From positions 1 to 60,619 of the forward strand of contig CACNSD010000008.1 in NCBI GenBank assembly GCA_902623075.1: DNA of 60,619 nt, written 5' to 3'. Below are positions 54,506-60,619 of the stretch, piece by piece. Each line of letters begins with the position of its first letter. The stretch's first letter is position 1. The notes beneath the pieces were generated by a model that saw nothing but the letters and a program-made list of their open reading frames with translations, had not been told where the DNA came from and did not search any database. This stretch comes from an uncultured Pelagibacteraceae bacterium (GTDB lineage Bacteria > Pseudomonadota > Alphaproteobacteria > Pelagibacterales > Pelagibacteraceae). Made by a program: the position numbers and the translations under genes.

Positions 54506-55027
54506 TTGAATAGCACAAAAATAAAAATTGGTTTATTAGGTGGATCGTTTGATCCTGCTCATAAAGGACATTTGGCAATTTCTAAGGAAGCAAAAAAAAG
54601 GTTCAAACTCAAAAAAGTTATTTGGGCAATTACAAAAAAAAATCCATTTAAAATAGAGAGCAAGACATCTGTTGATGACAGAATTAAATTTTGTAAAAAA
54701 ATAATTGGTATAAATTCATTTATTAAGGTTAAATTTTATGAAAAAATTATTAAATCAAATAAAACTATTAATTTAATCAATCATTTAAAAAAAAATAAAA
54801 GAATTGAAATTTATTTTTTAATGGGTGCCGACAACCTTATTAATTTTCATAAATGGCATAAATCTAAATTAATTTCACAAAAATGTAATATTCTAGTTTT
54901 TGACCGACATGGGTATAAAAAAAATTCTTTAAAATCAAAGACATTTAAGCAACTTAGTAAGGCCAATCTAGAGTTTATTGAGTTTAATAAAGTCAACATT
55001 TCATCTTCTCAATTAAGAAAAATTTGA
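54506..55027 (+). CDS. nadD: Nicotinate-mononucleotide adenylyltransferase
   Basis: A 173-residue nucleotidyltransferase. The T/HxGH signature region is GGSFDPAHKGHL (12-23), then WAITKKNPFK, FLMGADNLINFHKW and the C-terminal ISSSQLRK. It makes deamido-NAD in NAD synthesis. The start is TTG at 54506, one base after the proA stop; no other start lies before the signature. The order proA-nadD-rsfS is common in alphaproteobacteria. Confidence 0.92.
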   Translation: MNSTKIKIGLLGGSFDPAHKGHLAISKEAKKRFKLKKVIWAITKKNPFKIESKTSVDDRIKFCKKIIGINSFIKVKFYEKIIKSNKTINLINHLKKNKRIEIYFLMGADNLINFHKWHKSKLISQKCNILVFDRHGYKKNSLKSKTFKQLSKANLEFIEFNKVNISSSQLRKI

Positions 55028-55044
55028 TAATCTAAAATCAATTA

Positions 55045-55395
55045 ATGGACAAAATTTCAGACTTAAAAGAAATTGTAATCAACACACTAGATCTCAATAA
55101 AGCTCAAGACATTGTAACTATTGATCTTAAAGACAAAAGTTCTATGGCTGATTACATGATCATAGCAAGTGGAACTTCATCTAGACATATCCAATCCTTG
55201 TCAGAACAAGTTTTAAACAAACTTAAAAATAATGGTGTAAAAGACTCAAGAATTGAAGGTAAAGAAAGTGGAGAATGGAAACTTGTTGATGGAATTGATT
55301 TGATTATTCATATTTTTCACCCAGAAAAAAGAAAATTTTATGAATTAGAGAAAATTTGGTCAGAGCTAATTCCAAAAGAAAAAGTGATGATATGA
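55045..55395 (+). CDS. rsfS: Ribosomal silencing factor RsfS
   Basis: A 116-residue DUF143 protein. Seen are DIVTIDLKDKSSMADYMIIASG, TSSRHIQSLSEQV, EGKESGEWKLVDGIDLIIHIF and FYELEKIW. It binds L14 and keeps 50S subunits from joining 30S under starvation. In many genomes rlmH comes next; here ctpA follows at once, with a four-base overlap (ATGA). Confidence 0.95.
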   Translation: MDKISDLKEIVINTLDLNKAQDIVTIDLKDKSSMADYMIIASGTSSRHIQSLSEQVLNKLKNNGVKDSRIEGKESGEWKLVDGIDLIIHIFHPEKRKFYELEKIWSELIPKEKVMI

Positions 55396-56531
55396 AAAAA
55401 TTTAAATTTTTATTATTAATTTTTTTCTCTGTTTTTTATTTAAATAAAACAGTTATTTCAGCTGAAATTGATATTTATAAAAAAATTGACCTCTTTGGCG
55501 AGGTTTTAGAAAAAATTAACAAAGAATATGTTGATGAGATCGATCAATCTGAAAGCATGGATTCTGCGATTAATGGTCTTTTACAATCACTCGATCCATA
55601 TTCGGCATACATGTCTCCTAAAATTTTTGAGGAGATGCAAACTGAGACTAGTGGTGAGTTTGGTGGACTAGGAATTGAAGTTAGTATGGAGGCTGGAGTA
55701 GTAAAAGTAATTTCACCAATAGATGATACACCTGCATCCAGGGCTGGATTGAAAGCTGGCGATTACATAGTCAAAATAAATGATGTTCAGGTCCAAGGAA
55801 AATCATTAAGTGAAGCTGTTGATTTAATGAGAGGACCTGTGGGTTCTGGAATAGAGTTAACAGTAAGACGAAGAGGTGAAAAAAAAGCTTTAACGTTTAA
55901 TATAATAAGAGAAGTTATTCAGGTTCAATCTGTTAAATCTGAAATTATAGATGAAAGTATAGGATACCTCAGGCTTACTTCATTTAATGATAACAGCAGT
56001 GATCAAATAGAAAAACAAATTAAAAAACTTAAAAAAAATAAAAACTTAAATTCGTTTATTTTAGATTTAAGAAATAATCCTGGAGGTCTTTTATCTCAAG
56101 CAATAAAAATCTCAGATTTTTTTCTAGAAAATGGAGAAATAGTTTCAACAAAAAGCAGAAAAAAATCTGAAAATAGAAAATGGTTTGCAAAAAAAGGAGA
56201 TATTACTGACGGAAAAAGATTATTGGTTTTAATTAATTATGGTTCAGCATCTGCATCTGAAATAGTTGCTGGAGCTTTAAAGGATCACAAAAGAGCAATA
56301 ATTATTGGTGAAAATAGCTTTGGTAAAGGTTCGGTCCAATCAATTATTCCTCTAAAAAATCGTGGGGCTATCAGATTAACTGTTGCAAAATACTATCTTC
56401 CCTCTGGAAAATCTATTTCTGAAGTAGGTGTTAGACCAGATATAGAAGTAAATGAGGAAGGCGATGATTTTAGAATAAAAACTGACACAGATAATCAATT
56501 AAATTACGCTATTAAGTTACTTAACGGATAA
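55392..56531 (+). CDS. ctpA: C-terminal processing peptidase (S41), CtpA
   Basis: A 379-residue periplasmic protease counted from the ATG at 55392, which begins a clear signal peptide (cleavage after VISA, residue 24); the frame is open upstream inside rsfS. A PDZ domain (about 75-165, GLGIEVS and RAGLKAGDYIVKIN) precedes the S41 core: LDLRNNPGGLL, the active serine in GSASASEIVAGAL, and the lysine in FGKGSVQS. It degrades or trims envelope proteins. rppH follows after one base. Confidence 0.95.
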   Translation: MKKFKFLLLIFFSVFYLNKTVISAEIDIYKKIDLFGEVLEKINKEYVDEIDQSESMDSAINGLLQSLDPYSAYMSPKIFEEMQTETSGEFGGLGIEVSMEAGVVKVISPIDDTPASRAGLKAGDYIVKINDVQVQGKSLSEAVDLMRGPVGSGIELTVRRRGEKKALTFNIIREVIQVQSVKSEIIDESIGYLRLTSFNDNSSDQIEKQIKKLKKNKNLNSFILDLRNNPGGLLSQAIKISDFFLENGEIVSTKSRKKSENRKWFAKKGDITDGKRLLVLINYGSASASEIVAGALKDHKRAIIIGENSFGKGSVQSIIPLKNRGAIRLTVAKYYLPSGKSISEVGVRPDIEVNEEGDDFRIKTDTDNQLNYAIKLLNG

Positions 56532-56532
56532 T

Positions 56533-57006
56533 ATGAATAAAAATTTTAAAGATTTACCACTGAGAAGTGGGGTCGGAATAGTGTTATTGAATAAACATAA
56601 TAAAGTATTCGTTGCAAAAAGAATTGATAATCCCAAAAATTTTTGGCAAATGCCTCAGGGTGGTGTTGACGAGGGAGAAGATAATTTAAAAGCTGCATTT
56701 AGAGAACTAGAGGAAGAAACAAGCATTAAAAGCGTAGAACTTATAGAAGAGCTAGAAGGTACATTAACCTATGATTTACCTGATAAATTACTAGGTATCA
56801 TTTGGAAAGGTAAGTACAAAGGTCAAAAGCAAAAATGGTTTTTAATGCGATTTATTGGAAATGATAGTGAAATAAATATTAACACATCTAATCCAGAGTT
56901 TTTGGATTGGAAGTGGATTGACTTAGATTTAATTACTGATGTAGTAGTTGATTTCAAACATCATATTTACAAAGAACTTAAAGAAAAAGTAAAAAAATTA
57001 ATTTAG
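56533..57006 (+). CDS. rppH: RNA pyrophosphohydrolase
   Basis: A 157-residue Nudix protein. The Nudix box starts at GGVDEGED (43-50) and ends RELEEETS. RSGVGIVLLN before it and WQMPQGG match RppH/NudH. It removes pyrophosphate from the 5' end of transcripts and starts their decay. Its last nine bases overlap the convergent atpC gene, leaving no room for a terminator. Confidence 0.94.
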   Translation: MNKNFKDLPLRSGVGIVLLNKHNKVFVAKRIDNPKNFWQMPQGGVDEGEDNLKAAFRELEEETSIKSVELIEELEGTLTYDLPDKLLGIIWKGKYKGQKQKWFLMRFIGNDSEININTSNPEFLDWKWIDLDLITDVVVDFKHHIYKELKEKVKKLI

Positions 57007-57389
57007 AGTTTTTAAAACTTCAACTTTTTGATCTGCTAAATATTTAGATTGATCGCTAATATCGGTTTTATTAGCCTCTTCTTCTGCCTGTTTAATTAAA
57101 TCTTGTTGCTTTGATTTATCCATATCTGCAAGATTAAAAATTGTACTTGTTAAAATAGATAGATTGTTATTTTTGAACTCAACAATACCATCTTCAACAT
57201 AGTAATTTTCATCACCTGATTTTGATAAAATCTTAATTATCCCAGGTTTCAAAAAGGAAATAATAGAAATATGATCCTTCAATATTCCCATCTCTCCTTC
57301 AAAAGCAGGGACCACAACTTCTGAAACATCATCTTTTACTAAAAAAGATTTTTCAGGATTTACTATTTCAACTTTAAACTCTTCGCTCA

Positions 57390-57390
<1 letters not shown>
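56998..57390 (-). CDS. atpC: ATP synthase F1 epsilon subunit
   Basis: A 130-residue epsilon subunit: the N-terminal beta-sandwich contains VVVPAFEGEMGILKDH and ILKPGIIKI. The C-terminal helices are lysine-rich and end VEVLKTLN. It couples rotation to catalysis and can inhibit hydrolysis. The ATG overlaps the atpD stop by one base. It is the last gene of the minus-strand F1 operon. Confidence 0.94.
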
Positions 57391-59683
<2,293 letters not shown>

Positions 59684-59689
59684 AAATTA

Positions 59690-60619
59690 TTAAGATTTAA
59701 AATTTCCTTTTAATTGAGTGATTACCTCAACAAGTAATTTTTCTTTATCTTCCTCAAGTTTTCCTGAACTTAAAATTGACTCTATAATTTCAGGCTTATC
59801 TGATTTACATTTTTCAATAATCTTGCTCTCAAATTCGGCAACGTCTTTTAAATCAATATCATCCAGATAACCTTTTACTCCACAAAATACTGAGATAACT
59901 TGTTCAGCAACAGTCATAGGTGAATATTGTTTTTGTTTTAAAAGTTCAGTTAGTTTAGAGCCTCTATTCAAAAGTTGCTGAGTAGATGCATCTAAATCAG
60001 ATCCAAATTGAGCAAAAGCTGCCATTTCTCTGTATTGAGCTAGCTCTAGTTTCATTGAACCAGAAACTTTTTTCATCGCTTTAGTTTGAGCTGACGAACC
60101 AACCCTAGATACTGATAAACCTACGTTAATTGCAGGTCTTATACCTTGGTTAAATAGTTCTGTTTCAAGGAAAATTTGTCCGTCTGTAATTGAAATAACG
60201 TTAGTAGGAATGAACGCAGATACGTCTCCACCCTGTGTTTCAATAATTGGCAGTGCTGTAAGTGATCCACCACCATGTTCGTCGCTTAATTTTGCTGCTC
60301 TTTCAAGTAATCTACTATGAAGATAAAAAACATCTCCAGGATAAGCCTCACGACCTGGGGGTCTTCTCAACAGCAATGACATTTGTCTATAAGCAACTGC
60401 TTGTTTAGACAAATCATCATAAATTATTAATGCGTGCATTCCATTATCTCTAAAGTACTCACCCATAGTACAACCTGTATATGGTGCTAAAAATTGTAGA
60501 GGAGCAGAGTCAGATGCTGTAGCAGCAACGATTGTTGTGTACTCCATAGCTCCAGCTTCTTCTAATGTTTTTTGAATTTGTCTTACTGTTGATCTTTTTT
60601 GTCCAACCGCAACGTATAT
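59690..60619 (-). CDS. atpA: ATP synthase F1 alpha subunit, C-terminal part
   Basis: The gene continues past the right edge; about 309 codons of roughly 510 are present. The frame is open from the edge, which reads [12 protein letters not shown], through [60 protein letters not shown] and [17 protein letters not shown]. The ATG at 60547 is internal and not a start. The subunit forms the non-catalytic nucleotide sites of the F1 head. Confidence 0.97.
   Translation of the reverse strand: MYVAVGQKRSTVRQIQKTLEEAGAMEYTTIVAATASDSAPLQFLAPYTGCTMGEYFRDNGMHALIIYDDLSKQAVAYRQMSLLLRRPPGREAYPGDVFYLHSRLLERAAKLSDEHGGGSLTALPIIETQGGDVSAFIPTNVISITDGQIFLETELFNQGIRPAINVGLSVSRVGSSAQTKAMKKVSGSMKLELAQYREMAAFAQFGSDLDASTQQLLNRGSKLTELLKQKQYSPMTVAEQVISVFCGVKGYLDDIDLKDVAEFESKIIEKCKSDKPEIIESILSSGKLEEDKEKLLVEVITQLKGNFKS

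Noticed and set aside
55356..55391. A 12-residue N-terminal extension of CtpA
   Set aside because: It lies inside rsfS and would bury the signal peptide; the ATG at 55392 has the typical ATGA overlap.

Overview
This window looks like a chromosome piece from a SAR11-type marine alphaproteobacterium (Candidatus Pelagibacter / Pelagibacterales). The DNA is very AT-rich (roughly 30% GC by eye) and lysine codons are almost all AAA. Spacers are tiny, many genes overlap by 1-4 bases, and no insertion sequence, prophage, CRISPR array or tRNA is visible. The standard code is used, with TGA as a stop. Housekeeping blocks are in alphaproteobacterial order: rplU-rpmA-obgE-proB-proA-nadD-rsfS-ctpA-rppH facing atpAGDC; hisC-tyrC beside metX-metW; ahcY-tsaE-amgK-murU beside a ChvG/ChvI pair; and class I lysyl-tRNA synthetase. 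No gene-free stretch exceeds 200 bases.

Bases 1-263 hold the end of an IbpA-type small heat-shock gene and its terminator. Bases 263-16676 form one large purine locus. It has a xanthine-type NCS2 permease, a BMP-type nucleoside ABC importer co-transcribed with a CDA-fold deaminase, and a xanthine-type phosphoribosyltransferase. A complete ring-opening route follows: guanine deaminase (GuaD), xanthine dehydrogenase (XdhAB), membrane urate hydroxylase (PuuD), HIU hydrolase (HiuH), OHCU decarboxylase (UraD), allantoinase (PuuE), allantoicase (Alc) and ureidoglycolate lyase (AllA). The predicted end products are glyoxylate and two urea. PuuD lacks its usual C-terminal cytochrome c domain, and a separate exported cytochrome c is encoded at the end of the cluster, so the urate oxidase may be split. 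No urease, xdhC or transcription regulator is present in the window.

Bases 16720-34137 mix repair and stress genes (AlkA-like glycosylase, MsrA, sulfurtransferase), an unusual RND efflux pair whose adaptor seems to lack the coiled-coil hairpin, a lytic transglycosylase-like lipoprotein, gpmA, murU-amgK-tsaE-ahcY, chvGI and polA. Bases 34253-46701 hold bioY, a RegA-like regulator, a three-gene polyamine-type operon (ornithine/lysine decarboxylase, deoxyhypusine-synthase-like protein, SpeB ureohydrolase), yhhQ, rpmB, pyrD, lysK, trkH, ampG, a cytosolic-looking NlpC/P60 peptidase and tyrC. AmpG, the NlpC/P60 enzyme, AmgK and MurU together suggest a muropeptide-recycling route.

Bases 46698-60619 hold hisC, a SAM-II riboswitch with a consensus-like promoter in front of metX-metW, gloB, the rplU-to-rppH run, and the convergent F1 ATP synthase genes, with atpA running off the right edge. 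All functions are inferred from reading the sequence; no database search was run.
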